DNA from: Euborellia annulipes
Lineage: Eukaryota > Arthropoda > Insecta > Dermaptera > Anisolabididae
Direction: 5' to 3'
Length of the DNA: 64,000 nucleotides
NCBI GenBank assembly: GCA_023213315.1
Contig: JAKCPI010031605.1
Coordinates: 62,001 to 126,000, forward strand
Shown here: one piece after another, positions 22,010 to 33,260 of the stretch
Layout of the letters: each line of letters starts with the position of its first letter
Numbering within the stretch: the first letter of the stretch is position 1
Translations under genes and position numbers: made by a program
Notes under the pieces: model-generated
What the model saw: only the letters and a program-made list of their open reading frames with translations
The model's database searches: none
Told to the model about the DNA's origin: nothing

Positions 22010-22262
22010 CAGTGGCGGATCCAGAGAAGTTTCTCGGGGGGGGGGGGGGTAATCTGGTGTGACTGATCGCACAGCACACAATTTTTTTCTTATTTTCGGT
22101 AATTTAAAGGTGCATTCTGTACTTGTTTACCAGAATATAAATTTATATACAAATCAAATTTTTAAGTAAGCCTATTAATTTTTAAAATTTTATATTAAAA
22201 ATAAAAACATCCCTCTTGGGAGAGAGAGGGGGGGGGGTAGTTACCCCCTTTATTCACTCTTG
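22010..22262. mobile_element. hAT-type MITE carrying a family A hairpin, second copy
   Basis: An exact 8-bp duplication GATGGAGT is at 22002-22009 and 22263-22270. The left end is CAGTGGCGGATCCAGAG followed by a G-run; the right end is ATTCACTCTTG. The interior carries the same family A hairpin segment as 18691-18954 and the same inner poly-G. The family therefore amplified after capturing the hairpin. Confidence 0.8.
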
Positions 22263-22315
22263 GATGGAGTGGCTTGATTTTTTTCGTTTGCATCTCTATT
22301 TCTTATATCTATTTT

Positions 22316-22385
22316 TACTTTCTCTTACCTACATATATGTATGTAATATATAGTGAGATAATTCGATGTTGAGATTTTTTCTTTA
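22316..22385 (+). mobile_element. Family A 5' fragment
   Basis: ACTTTCTCTTACCTACATAT and the first hairpin are present, then AATTCGATGTTGAGATTTT, after which homology ends. Confidence 0.6.
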
Positions 22386-23601
22386 TTTTCCGGCCTTTGA
22401 CCTTGGTCACTCATTCAGTTTCCAATTGTTCTATACTTATGGTATTTGAATAATAACTAAACAAAAATTAATAAATAAAAAATATTGTTAGAATTTATTT
22501 ATTTATTTTTTAAAACTTTGTTTAAGCTATTTTTCGGCATCTGAGGCCATTTAGACTCCGACCAATTTTTTGTTCCTTGTTTTTTTTTAACAACTTTGAT
22601 AATTCTTTTTTTTTTAATTTAATTCATTGAAATTTTTGTTTCGCTCTTAATAAAATTTGTTTAATTACTATTTACTTTTAAATTCGTGTTCCTTTCCCCA
22701 AGCCAAGATCAAACGTCGACCCCTTCCAATATTGCTTGTGTCACGGAAATTTTTATCTCTTATTTATTTTCTTACGAACATCAAAAAATCATATTTAAAA
22801 AAATAAAATTAATTAATGATAGAGTCAAGTAGAAAATAGCAATAAAATTTTTTTTTTATTTTAATTTATTATTATTATTACCTCTTATTTTTTTTAATGT
22901 TGACGCCATTTTTTTAAACTATATGAAAGGAGCTGAATAAATTTCAAACTAGACTAATATTATCTTAACCAGTTATGAATAGACCTGAGAGAAGTTGTAT
23001 TTATTCCATCATTATGATAGAACCTTTAGCCAAATATTCCCTCCACACACTCATAAATGTGAATGTGTATAAGTATACGTGTAGAAAAATATATTGTTCC
23101 GGATATACTATAAATATAGAAGATGTATAAAAATAGAGATGGAAAGAGGCACCATCGGACACTTTCTCCGCATTGTTTTCGTGAATTTGATTTCCGGCTG
23201 TTGTAGTCGTCGTCTTCGTCGATGGTGGTGGTGATGATGATGTGTGGCGCATGAATGAATGATGATGAACAAGTGGAGGTCGTCTCTCCCCATCAGGCAG
23301 GAAGGGGTTAAGGCCCCTGAAAATAGACACGATAATCTCTCCCCCCGGATGATGATTTAAACGAGGAGCTGAGGAGCTAAAAGGTCCTTCTAAAGATGAA
23401 CGGAAACCGCAGTCGCCGTTATTATTATTCTATCTATTAGACGAAACACTTTGGAGATAAACAACCTACGTACCAAAACAACCCAAATGAACTGAAATAA
23501 CTCCCCCCCCTCTTTTTTTTCTTTATGAAGTACTTTTTCTATTCACACAACCTTTTAAGAATTTTATTAAGAAGGAAAAACTAAAATTTGATCTTTTTTT
23601 T
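22386..23601. other. Unassigned block; trinucleotide-rich patch
   Basis: An S2-like TTCGGCATCTGAGGCCATTT (minus) is at about 22528-22552. At 23200-23260 there is a GTCGTC/GGTGGTGATGATG patch giving His/Thr-rich minus-strand ORFs (23001-23330). These look like simple-sequence translations rather than a gene, but the 23130-23440 interval is less AT-rich than its surroundings and remains unexplained. Confidence 0.4.
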
Positions 23602-24176
23602 ACTTTCTCTTACCTATGTATATATGTAATATATTTATTTATAGAGAGAAAGTATTGGATTCATGTTAATAATTCGATGCCTAGATTTTGATGGATATAC
23701 ACGTTTTGAGTTCACCTGTGTTTTTCGCAACATGGCTCTGTCTGTGTGTGTGTGTGTCTGTCTGTGAACAAAATATCTCAGGAACGAAAAGAGCTAGAAG
23801 ATTGATATTTTATATTTGAGTTAGGTACCCCCCTACGAAGTATCACGAAGCTTTTGAACTAAATCGGCCAAAAATTACTAGTACTCTACTAATGTACTTT
23901 TTCAGGTTTTTTTCGATTTTCGCAAAATTCTCTGCAACGATTTTGATTAAAATTCATAAATCAATTATTTTTTAGATGCTCTTTAAAATGTATATTCTCA
24001 TTTTGCCCTTGAAATATTTTGAAGCACACTTTACTCTTGTACTTCAAAGGAAAGATAGGATTCATGGTAACAAAAAATAAAAATTTTCCCATGTTTATAA
24101 ATATTATAATATATCGGCGGAAACTAAATAAATATATCTCAACGCAAAAAAATCTGGTGTGACCAGTACCACCAGA
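23602..24176 (+). mobile_element. Family A element with shortened 3' hairpin
   Basis: The 5' hairpin, a (GT)n/(GTCT) microsatellite at 23738-23768 and the body are intact. The 3' hairpin has collapsed to TCTGGTGTGACCAGTACCAC followed by CAGA, about 24 bp instead of about 85. A T-run flanks each side. Confidence 0.8.
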
Positions 24177-24626
24177 TTTTTATTTTAATAATTAATTTTT
24201 TTCTCGGCGGCTTTACTTGTCATTATTAATTATTTTATTTTTTTTTTAAATATATTATATATCACTTTAAAATAATAAATCACTCGATGATTTATTTATA
24301 ATGATTTATAGTAAGGTGTTAATTAAATTAAAATTTTTTTTTCCAATCAATCAATCATTGTCATGTATATTAAACATAAAATATAGCCATATATTTTAGG
24401 CAATATTTTTTAATTTTAATATATTGAGATTATTTTTTTCCTTAAAAAAATATATATTTAACCTTGCTTTGATTCATTTGTTTTTTTTTTATTTAATAAT
24501 AGTCTATATTTAATTTAGTGAATAATATTTATATTAAATTTATGTCTTGGTATGATTATTAATTAGAGAGCGAAGAAAATGGTTTAGATATTCTCTATAA
24601 TAACGCGATATAATTTTTACTTTTTT

Positions 24627-24762
24627 ACTTTCTCGTACCCTATATATGAAATATATAGAGAGAGAAAGTATTGGTTTCATGTCAAAAATTCGATGTCGAG
24701 ATTTTGATGGATCTTCACGTTTTGAGGTCCCCTGAATCCAAAAAAGTGGTTTTCGCGACATG

Positions 24763-24816
<54 letters not shown>

Positions 24817-25650
24817 GTGTGTGTGTGTGTGTGTTCAATTTTAAGCATGAAGGAATTGAGCTAGGAGGCTGAAATTTTATATTTAAGTTAAACACCCCCG
24901 GGACCGACAAAATAAGCTTTTAATCAAAATCGGCCAAAAAGTACTAGTACTTTACTGATGTACTTTTTCAGTTTTTTTCGATTTTCTCAAAATTCGCTCT
25001 AACGATTTTGATTAAAATTCAAAAATCAATTATTTTTTAGATGCTCTTTCAAATGTATATTCTCGTTTTGCCCTCAAAATTGTTTGAAGCACACTTTACT
25101 CTTGTGCTTCATAGGAAAGATAGGAGAAATAAATGGTTGCCATGGTAACCGAATTTAAATCTTTTTCTTTTTATTAGATTAAAAATCAATTATTATTTAA
25201 ACGCCCATTTTTTTTTTCGGAGAAAACATATCTCTCTCTCTCACAAAACTATCTTCTCTCTTTCTACGCGTTTTAAATTTTTCTACCTTATCTTCGCATT
25301 TGACCAATGTTAATTTCCTATAGGGATTTGTATGTTAATTTCGATTCAAAAGGGGGTCCCCTTTAGAACTTTTTAGGCATTTAAAATTTTATTTTCCAAT
25401 TCTTATGAAATTTTGTATTTATTTACGAATCTATATTGTGTATAAAATGTCCAAATATGAGATTAAAATTTTGAAAAATAACCATAGTTTATTTCAAGCA
25501 ATCAACATTTAAAATGCAAGTTTGAAACTAAGGTGCTATGGAAAACTAAATATATCTCGACACAAAAATCTGGTGTGACCAGCACGGTGCACAACTTTCT
25601 CTTACCGAAGGGTAAGAGAAAGTTGTGTGCTGTGCGCCAGTCACACCAGA
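24627..25650 (+). mobile_element. Family A element, long subfamily
   Basis: It starts ACTTTCTCGTACCC and ends in a complete 3' hairpin closing in GTCACACCAGA, 1024 bp in all. Up to GGTTGCCATGGTAAC (about 25150) it matches short copies. It then carries about 400 bp not found in short copies (including CCAATGTTAATTTCCTATAG and CAAGTTTGAAACTAAGGTGC) before rejoining the common AACTAAATATATCTCGACAC. The second long copy is 50371-52055 in the other orientation. A (GTCT)n tract of about 13 units is at 24762-24820. Confidence 0.8.
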
Positions 25651-25946
25651 TTTTTTTTTTTTGCAAAATGCAAATTACTTCTCCGGTATCAAGAAAGGAA
25701 TTATCATAATATGATTAATTTATATGTATTTATTGTATTATTTTAATTGAAAGCCCGATGGTAATAATTATTTATTTTTTTTAACAGGTGCCGGCGGGAA
25801 GGGTCTAGTTTGCTTAGCTGCTACTAGATGGCATGAAGCTCAGTTTCCCTTTACTTTTCATTTCCCCTATAGGTAATTTACCTCTGTATTAAGTTTGTAA
25901 GTCTGTCTTAAGTTTTATAATAATTTTTTCATAAAAAAAGAACAGG

Positions 25947-26410
25947 TGTGACTGACCGCACAGCATACCCTGGTACAACTTTCTTTTATCTCCAGTATTT
26001 CGAAGTTGTGTAATATGCTTGCTTCCACACTAGATTTTTTTGTGCCGAGATATATTTAAGTTCTGATATCACAAGAAATAAAATTTATAATCAATCAGAG
26101 GAAAATATTTATATTTTGCCTTGACAACTATTTCTTTTATCTTTCCAATAAAATACAAAATGTGCTTCAAACAAATTTTGAGGCGAAATAAGAAAATATA
26201 TTTTAAAGATCAATCAAAGAAAAAAAAATATCAATCAAAATCGTTGGAGCGACTTTTGAGAAAAACGAAGAAAAAACTCAAAAAGTATACTAGTAAAGTA
26301 CTAGTACTCTTTGGGCGATTTTGTTCAAAAGCTTATAATATTCCGTGTTTGATATTTCTATTTCGTAGCTCTTTCTGTTATCTAGATTTTTTGATCACAC
26401 ACACAGACCA
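25947..26410 (-). mobile_element. Family A fragment, diverged
   Basis: A degenerate 3' hairpin (AGGTGTGACTGACCGCACAG) is followed by a diverged body (CAAAATCGTTGGAGCGACTT, TAGTAAAGTACTAGTACT). It is truncated before the microsatellite. The 125-aa ORF at 26121-26498 is a translation of this repeat, not a gene. Confidence 0.65.
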
Positions 26411-26477
26411 TACAGAACACACTTTTTTTTTAATTCACTGTGTCTTAAATGGGTCCCTTCTTCACTCTCTAGCTTTA

Positions 26478-26895
26478 GATAGATTGCTGGATTGCTAGGT
26501 GGTTGAAATTTTATATTTAAGTTAGACACCCCCTACAGCATGGAAATAAGCTTTTAAACAAAATCGGCCAAAGTGTACTAGTACTTTACTGATGTACTTT
26601 TTCAGTTTTTTATATTTTCTCAAAATTCGCCTCAAAGATTTTGATTAAAATTCAAAAATCAATTATTTTTTAGATTCTCTTTAAAATGTATATTCTCGCT
26701 ATTCGCAATTCTTATATATATTCTCATTTTGCTATTGAAATCTTATGAAGACCACTTTACTTTTGTACTTCCTAGGAAAGATAGTAGAAATAGTTGCCAT
26801 GGTAACCAAATATAAAAAATATATCTTTCCTAGCTCTGTGTCCCTGCATAGTACAAATCAGAATTTCTCTATTAATATAATTCGAATGTTGATTT
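26478..26895 (+). mobile_element. Family A fragment, both ends truncated
   Basis: It begins at GGTGGTTGAAATTTTATATT and extends to GGTTGCCATGGTAACCAAAT and slightly beyond. The terminal hairpins are missing. It is back to back with the copy upstream. Confidence 0.65.
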
Positions 26896-26927
26896 GTTAC
26901 AATTCATCTTTGCTCTTCAATTTAATA

Positions 26928-27160
26928 GCCCTGTTGTTGGTAGCGCGCCTGCCTTGTATAACAACGGTCGCGGGTTCGGATCCCAGAAAGTTCGATTATT
27001 TTATTTAAGCCATTTGGATACTCCAATAGATAATTACTAAAATACTGACAATTGTGAATATCGTAAAAAGTCTTATATGAATAGGCTATGGCCTAAATTG
27101 CCGAAAATACTGTGTGTATGTGTGTGTGAGTGTGAATGAGAAAAAAGTGGGAGTGTTAAA
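26928..27160 (+). mobile_element. tRNA-derived SINE S1
   Basis: CCCTGTTGTTGGTAGCGCGC forms a degenerate A box and CGCGGGTTCGGATCCC the B box, followed by ATTTTATTTAAGCCATTTGG, TTGCCGAAAATACTGTGTG and the GTGTGAGTGTGAATGAG tail. Confidence 0.75.
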
Positions 27161-27855
27161 ACCGTTTAGTACTTAATAGCAGAGCCGCCGAGAGAGAAAT
27201 TGGATCTTTTCTTCGCTGTTTTTTAAATTTCTTATCCAAAGCTCAAATTCAAAGAAAAAAGAGAATACGAGATTAACAAAAAATTTAATTTCACAAGACT
27301 GGGTGACTAAAAGGGGATTGTGTTCCTAAAGTATATATCACCCGAGAGAGAAGATGGACCCCCACAAATCTTCCACATTAGAAGTTGTGTTAGTTTGATA
27401 GATCTATTAATAAATATTAAAATAAAGGTTGTAAAAAATTATTTTTATATTTAGTAAAAAAAAAATTCAGATATTTTGCTGGTGGAATATTGATTCAATG
27501 CTTAATGAAGTTAATTCCATCCCCTCCTTTCTTAGGAGCAATACTCTCTCAGTTGCGTCTTCTTGGCGCATCAGCAGAAGGCGTGGTTATTATATTTCAT
27601 ATTTGCAGGAGCATGCGCTCTTGTAAGATAAAGGGGGTGAATCGCTATTGGCTCTAACCCTCCCCCAAAATCTTATGATGACGTCATCATATTCATAACA
27701 ACGCCGACGCTGACGCCGTTTTTGTTAGCTCCTCCCTTTTCTTCACAAACCATTTTAACATTCAAACATTAATTCACACAAAAATAATATTCATTGGAAA
27801 AAAATTAATAAATTGGATAAATACGGCCAAAAAAAATCAATTTTTTATAGGTTTT
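27161..27855. other. Unassigned block with CRE-like palindrome
   Basis: The 27520-27740 interval has moderate GC, a TGATGACGTCATCAT palindrome at about 27675-27690, ATTGG near 27647, and GCCGACGCTGACGCCG. This is compatible with a regulatory region but no gene is identifiable beside it. Confidence 0.25.
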
Positions 27856-28275
27856 ACTTTTTCTTACCCTAAATATGAAATATATAGAAAGTATTACGAT
27901 CATGTCAAAAATTCGATGTTGAGATTTTGATGAATATACAGGTTTTGAGGTCCCCTGAATCCAAAAAAGTGGGTCCTGCAAATTGATCTGTGTGTGTATC
28001 TGTGAACAAAATATCTCAGGAACGAAAAGAGCTAAGAGGTTGAAATTTTATATTTGGGTTAGGCACCCCCCCCTTCCCCAAGGGGTGAAAATAAGCTTTT
28101 GAACAAATTGGCCAAAAAGTACTAGTACTTTACTGATGTACTTTTTCAGTTTTTTCGATTTTTTCAAAATTCGCTCCAACGATTTTGATTAAAATTCATA
28201 AATCAACAATTGTTTTGATGCTCTTTAAAAAGTATATCTGTGAAATTTTTCGTGAAAATTGTTTGAAGTTACCTA
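27856..28275 (+). mobile_element. Family A element, 3' truncated
   Basis: The 5' end (ACTTTTTCTTACCCTAAATA), leader, short TGTGTG tract, and body to GTGAAAATTGTTTGAAG are present. Its TTTTTCGTGAAAATTGTTTG variant matches the split copy at 57538-63203, suggesting a subfamily. Confidence 0.7.
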
Positions 28276-29650
28276 CAGCCAGCCTCTACGAAATGAAACT
28301 CAAGAGAAGTGGAGACAGTTTAGCCATTAATTAAATAACGCCATCCTCAGTCCATTTTCGAGCTGTAAGCATTGTACATTTTGGATATAATAAAAATGAT
28401 TATTCTTTTTTACATTGGCCTACCTAGTAAAAATTTTTATTTCTTGTATGTATGGCAAGCGGTCTAATTATTAAATTAATGTCAAATAGTATAAATAAAT
28501 ATGACGATATAATTGTAAATATATTTAACAATCTATAATTAAACGTCATATGGCCTCAGATGCCGAAACGATTTTTAAAATATCTTGAACATATAATGAA
28601 AATGATTAAAAATATATTTTGTTTAATAACAACAAACTTGGTTTCTTATTTCCAATTGTTAGCCACTATCATAATAAAGTTCATTATAATCTCTCAAATC
28701 ATTAAAATTCCTTAAAATTTCAAAATCTCTTGAATATTATAAAAAAAGAAGAACAGCATCCAATTTCCACCTCCTTCAAAGATTGATTTCCCTTTTTTTG
28801 CCCAATTCTAAATCATTGCTTATTGATCATGCACGAGTTTATGAATGACAATCTGAATGCTTAGAAAAAAAAAGATTTCATTTTCGACCGATTCTCGAGA
28901 AATAGAAGATGTCTTCGCTCCTTTTGATGAAAATGATCCAAAGGCTGGAACGAATCTCAAACTATCTTTATATAAGAAACATACAGGGCGGACAAAAAAA
29001 AAACCCAAAGAGAAAGAGAGAGAGACAAGCTAAAATAAAGCACATCAGGTAGATGGATATATGGTCGTTTTATTTTAACCCAAAATATCTTCACGGCACA
29101 ATGCACAAAAGTAAAATATCATGTAATATGTTTTTATACCCCCCAGAAAAAAAAAGCAAAAAAAATTATTCTCTTTTATATTCGTTGTGAGAAAGCCGAC
29201 AGATGGAGAAAAATTAAACAACGGGGAAAACAACTTGTGAAAAAATGAAAATGCATTGAGAAATCCCTAAAACCGATTGCGAGTGGATGGAATTAAAGCT
29301 ACACGAAATTCCAACTAAATATAAATTAATATCACTGTGCCTCTCAAATTTTGAATATCATTCATCCATTTGATATAGAGGAAATAAAATCCATTACATT
29401 TTAATTAATAATTTTACTTTAATTATTTTCTCTCTAATTGATATTTATCTCTCTATTTATTAGGAATTTGAAAATGAAAATGACACTTAACTATATAATT
29501 TAATATTTATAATAATTATATAGAGGTACCAGGAAATAAAAACCATCCGTTTTACTCAGGTTCTATATTCAAATAATTTAGTTTAATATATTAACTCACT
29601 AGGACTTTGTAATTTTTGATAATAGTTAATTATGTCTAAAAAATATATAA
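28276..29650. other. AT-rich sequence without recognised gene
   Basis: An S2 tail fragment (ATGGCCTCAGATGCCGAAACG) is at about 28550-28571. The remainder is AT-rich with homopolymers. No exon or other repeat was recognised. Confidence 0.5.
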
Positions 29651-29985
29651 TTTTATTCTTTAAATTTTCGTCGATCTAAGAACTCTGCCACTTTGGTGTT
29701 ACCCTTCCTCAGTGAGAAAATGACAAGATGTTTTTAAAATGAAATTTAATAGTAATTGGTAGCATGTTTACTAAATGGGTGTTCCGGGTTCAAAATATCC
29801 AGCTGAAGAAATTTTTTTTTAAGCTAATAAATATTAATTATATGTTTATGAAAATTAGTTAAGTAAAAATCTAATATCTAGTATAATTAATTATTTTTCA
29901 CTTGAAAAACATCTTGTCATTTAGATTCCTAGGAATGCCTAGCAACAAAGTGACCGGAATCTTAATCTTTAAATTAAGATCTGAT
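29650..29985. mobile_element. Possible decayed hammerhead-type palindrome
   Basis: On the minus strand, CTCACTGAGGAAGGGTAACA followed by CCAAAGTGGCAGAG resembles the core and stem II of the 7.55-kb motif. An inverse-like counterpart (AACAAAGTGACCGGAATC) lies at 29944-29962. The GAAA box is lost on both sides. This is a weak call. Confidence 0.3.
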
Positions 29986-30079
29986 CAAACTCCTATCAAA
30001 CATATTTATTGTGGGGTAAGTGTACGCGTATTTTAGAGTCTGCGATTTTGGATATCGGTATTGATAATCTTTAAATGCC

Positions 30080-30320
30080 AAGAGTTGTGGGTTCGGATCC
30101 CAGGCAGCATGAGCGTAGTTAGGGAATTTGGCTAAGGGGGGGGGGGGGGCAGCCATCTTCCTGAGAGGCTGGAAGGCCTCATATCACTTTTTCTTGGGAC
30201 AGAAAGCCATCTAGGGGGCCACGGGTCTTCTGGAGAGGACCGTCCCCCCTCCAGGACCCCTTTAGCCCATGCCAGGCAGTCGGATGAATATTTATTTAAA
30301 TTAGTATCCAACCAAATGAT
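30080..30320 (+). mobile_element. SINE S1 fragment split by a hAT MITE
   Basis: GTGGGTTCGGATCCCAGGCAG (B box and downstream) is separated from CAGGCAGTCGGATGAATATT and the rest of the S1 body by a 164-bp insertion with its own 8-bp duplication. The A-box half is not recognisable. Confidence 0.65.
30108..30271. mobile_element. hAT-type MITE inside SINE S1
   Basis: An exact 8-bp duplication CCAGGCAG is at 30100-30107 and 30272-30279, where the uninterrupted SINE has this string once. The ends CATGAGCGTAGTTAGG and (reversed) CATGGGCTAAAGG share the CATG start with the 2659-2772 element, and both contain TTTTTCTTGGGAC and inner G- and C-runs. Confidence 0.85.
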
Positions 30321-30418
30321 ACAAGGGAGAGCAACAAAGACAATCGTTGCGGTTAAGAGATGGTAAGCGCGGTGAAACCTCGGGTGGGTGACCACGAAGA
30401 ATCAGCATATATATATAT

Positions 30419-30627
30419 CAGGGGCGAGCCCCCCCCCCCCCCCCCCCCGAAATGTTTGCTCAGCCCTCCAGCACGCAAATTTTTGTTCCGCAAAAGAGGG
30501 AATGTTCCGCGGGCAGTGGAAAAAAATTTTGGTTCCGCGGGTGGGATAAATTTTGCGTCTCTAAAAAAACTAAAAAAAAAAGGTAAAATATTTTTACGGA
30601 CGGGAAAAATTTTGGTTCCGCGAAAAT
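30419..30627. mobile_element. Possible hAT-type end with C20 tract
   Basis: CAGGGGCGAGCC followed by 20 C residues (30429-30448) resembles the CAGGGGCG starts of hAT elements in this window. Inside, a phrase of type AAAATTTTGGTTCCGCG recurs about three times. No right terminus is evident; it runs straight into a truncated family A copy. Confidence 0.35.
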
Positions 30628-30838
30628 AGTACTAGTACTTTACTGATGTACTTTGTCAGTTTTTTTCTCAAAATTCGCTCCTACGAATGTTGATTAAAAT
30701 TCCTAAATTAATTATTTTTTAGAGGCTCTTTAAAATATATATTCGAATTTATCCCTTGAAATCTTATGAAGACCACTTTACTCTTTTAATTAGCGAAAGT
30801 AAGAGGAAGTTGAGTTCTGTGCGACCAGTCACACCAGA
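30628..30838 (+). mobile_element. Family A fragment, 5' truncated
   Basis: It starts at AGTACTAGTACTTTACTGAT and runs to GCGACCAGTCACACCAGA, with the first arm of the 3' hairpin deleted. Confidence 0.7.
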
Positions 30839-31658
30839 TTTTCATTAATGTTAACTATCCAGTCTATTTATGAGTGAAAAGCCATTCATTCCCATCTCTG
30901 CTCTCGGCCCTCCATCAATAAAAAAAAACTAATTTAATTACAGCGAACATTCTGACAAAATAATCATAATATAAAGCTGACAAATTAGAAAATTTATAAA
31001 AACTTTTTTTAATATCTTCTATAATATCTATTCTGAGGATGGAATAAATCACATTTCAAACGTGACTTTTGAGACCTTATTGTTCATTTGTAGGAAAACT
31101 TTTTTTTTCACAAATAAATAAATATAAAAATTTTTTTATATGTTCAAGATGTAAAATCATAACGAACCTTCTAGTTGATGGCTGAAAAGCCCATAAATGG
31201 ACTATTTTAATGAGACTATTAAGTCGATCCATATTGATCGGCGGTTTTCTTTTCCATCTCCATTCTGACACGTGGGTTGGATTCCCGAAGGGGGGCACAC
31301 GTGCTAAGCATGCGCCGAGTCTAACAACCCATATTTAGCTTATTAAAATAATTAATTAGCTTAATTATATCTCGCGGGAAGACATTTGAAATATCGTTCT
31401 CTCAAAGTTATACGTATCTTTGACACCTTTAACTAATCAATTATTTAAAGTGTCCAAATTCTCAATTTTAAAGAGAAATATTCGCTACTAAGCCTGGATG
31501 CATATCGATTGAGCAAAAATTCTCAATGACAACATATTTTTTTTATGAAAAATACTTAAAATTGTTTTTCAATGCTTTTAATATGGGATCAACGCACATC
31601 GATTAAGCACAACCAAAAAAACACAATTGAGCATGATTCGACATCATCAATTGATATT
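30839..31658. other. AT-rich sequence without recognised feature
   Basis: No transposon ends, SINE boxes or plausible exons were recognised. Confidence 0.5.
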
Positions 31659-31671
31659 GATATTCTACCTT

Positions 31672-31898
31672 CTCATTCACACACACATTCACACAGTCTT
31701 TTCGGCAACTCAGGCCATATAAGACTTTTTACGATATCCGTTATTGATAAATATGCATATATGGGGTCCAGGCATTCTTATTTAAGCCATTTGGTATCCA
31801 ATTGGCTTAAATAAAATCATCGGACTGCCTGGGGTCCGAACCCGCGACGTTTGGTATATGAGGTTAGCACGCTAACCTCTACGCCATGCCCCGAGGGC
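31672..31898 (-). mobile_element. tRNA-derived SINE S1, intact with 13-bp target duplication
   Basis: GATATTCTACCTT occurs exactly at 31659-31671 and 31899-31911. On the minus strand the 227-bp element has A box (TAGAGGTTAGCGTGCT), B box (CGCGGGTTCGGACCCC), the AAGCCAATTGG hairpin segment and a GTGTGAATGTGTGTGTGAAT tail. The perfect duplication implies relatively recent LINE-type retroposition. It is the best reference copy of S1 in the window. Confidence 0.9.
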
Positions 31899-31983
31899 GA
31901 TATTCTACCTTATAACATCCTTTATTTATTATTGCTTCACTGCTGGGTTTATAAGATTAAAGTTTGAAGGAATCATTATCAAC

Positions 31984-32224
31984 AACCCACTCAGCACAAA
32001 ATATTGCTGGAATGTTGCAGCAATATTGCCAATCTTGCTCAATATTGCCAATCTTGCTCAATATTGACAATATTGCAGCAACATTGATGCAATATTTTTG
32101 CAATGTTGCAAAAAGGCGGACATAGGAATATTGCAACAATATTGCTGTAATGTTGCCAATATTTTGCAAGATTTGCAATATTTCTGCAACATTGTTGCAA
32201 TATTTTGTGCTCTGTGGGTAGTTA
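31984..32224. mobile_element. TIR element built of GCAATATTGC-like repeats
   Basis: The left end AACCCACTCAGCACAAAATA and the right end (reversed) AACTACCCACAGAGCACAAA are inverted copies. The whole interior is made of degenerate GCAATATTGC/GCAACATTGC units repeated about 15 times in both orientations, so the strand can fold in many ways. No coding capacity. Confidence 0.65.
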
Positions 32225-32317
32225 GTGTACTAAAAAATAAATAAATACATACTAAATATATTTACTGATATGATGGCATTTTTATGGTCACCTATTCGTT
32301 TGTGCGAATAAAGTGAA

Positions 32318-32415
32318 AAGATGATTTCGATTCAGGGGCTCACTTCTAGTGAGTACGTGGATGGCGACCACGAGTTACCCGAGCTAAGGCTGGCAATTCT
32401 TTCTTTCCTTTATGC
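32318..32415 (+). repeat. Dispersed GGATGGCGACCACGAG segment
   Basis: AGTACGTGGATGGCGACCAC followed by GAGTTACCCGAGCTAAGGCT is repeated inverted at 12345-12410, and a looser match (CTCGGGTGGGTGACCACGA) is at 30380-30400. The pattern faintly recalls the 3' half of 5S rRNA, which heads some SINEs, but the match is too weak to call. Confidence 0.35.
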
Positions 32416-32629
32416 CAGCTTTTTTTTCCTTTTCCATATAAAGCGTAAGATCGCGCCTTGCTCTTCTCTAGGTCTCATTTATTTAAAAATTAATTTTGCT
32501 GACCCCATATAGGGATAAGATAGAAGAAGAAAGTGAAGAAAAGGTGATTTAATTAAAAAAGTTGAATGATTCCTTCAAACTTCAATCTTATAAATCCAGC
32601 AGTCAATCAATAATAAATAAACCAAGCTT

Positions 32630-33198
32630 TTTGTTGTAGGATGTAATATCATTTATATAATTTCAGCCCTTTTCCTTATAAGTGAATTTATAAAATTTGA
32701 TTCTTTAAGAAAATTTTATATTTCGTTTACTGATTTATAATATTATTATTATTATACATTTTTTCTCAACCTACCTGAATATCGATTTTGTGTTTGTTCA
32801 ATTTGTTATGGAGGCGCGTTTGCTGATTGAAAGGAATGGCGGTCGCTTTTGTCCTCTTTAGTAATCACTTGGCGAAAGGGATCTAGGATTCCAATTGAAT
32901 AACGAAAAACTAACTGGCGACTAATAGGTTCAATTTGAATGAAAAGAGAGTCTCAGTCCCGGTTTGCAAATTATATATAACCACTGACCGAGACACACAA
33001 TGACCAAATATGCAATTGTAATTGCGTCTAGTATCAAGAAATATTGGACAAGTTGAAAAAAAAAAAATTATCAAAAAATAATTGTATACAGACTTTAAAA
33101 TGCTATTTTTCTATAAGCTGAACAAATGTTTTTCTTCCCTTCTGGTCCTTTTGATAGTGAACGATTACTTGATGATTATTTGAGTTTTAGTTTTCTTT
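32630..33198. other. AT-rich sequence without recognised feature
   Basis: No repeat family, exon or RNA gene was recognised. Confidence 0.5.
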
Positions 33199-33260
33199 AC
33201 TTTCTCTTAATGTTAATATATACATTGAGAAAGTATTGTGTATCGAAATTTCGTAAATTT
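33199..33260 (+). mobile_element. Family A 5' hairpin remnant
   Basis: ACTTTCTCTTAATGTTAATA then CATTGAGAAAGTATTGTG matches the 5' terminal hairpin, after which similarity fades. The 95-aa ORF across it is not credible. Confidence 0.45.

Larger units (their letters stand above)
31918..32625. mobile_element. Inverted-repeat element with arms of about 60 bp
   Basis: TTTATAAGATTAAAGTTTGA and flanking bases at 31918-31980 are mirrored at 32560-32625 (TCAAACTTCAATCTTATAAA). The unit encloses a second, GCAATATTGC-rich element and a 32320-32415 segment containing GTGGATGGCGACCACGAG. The superfamily is unknown. Confidence 0.5.

Noticed and set aside
23001..23330. 109-codon minus-strand ORF with His/Thr-rich segment
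   Set aside because: It is driven by a trinucleotide-rich patch; another frame of the same strand is also open, and no family is recognisable.
26121..26498. 125-codon ORF
   Set aside because: It lies on a diverged family A copy; similar translations occur at other copies of the repeat.
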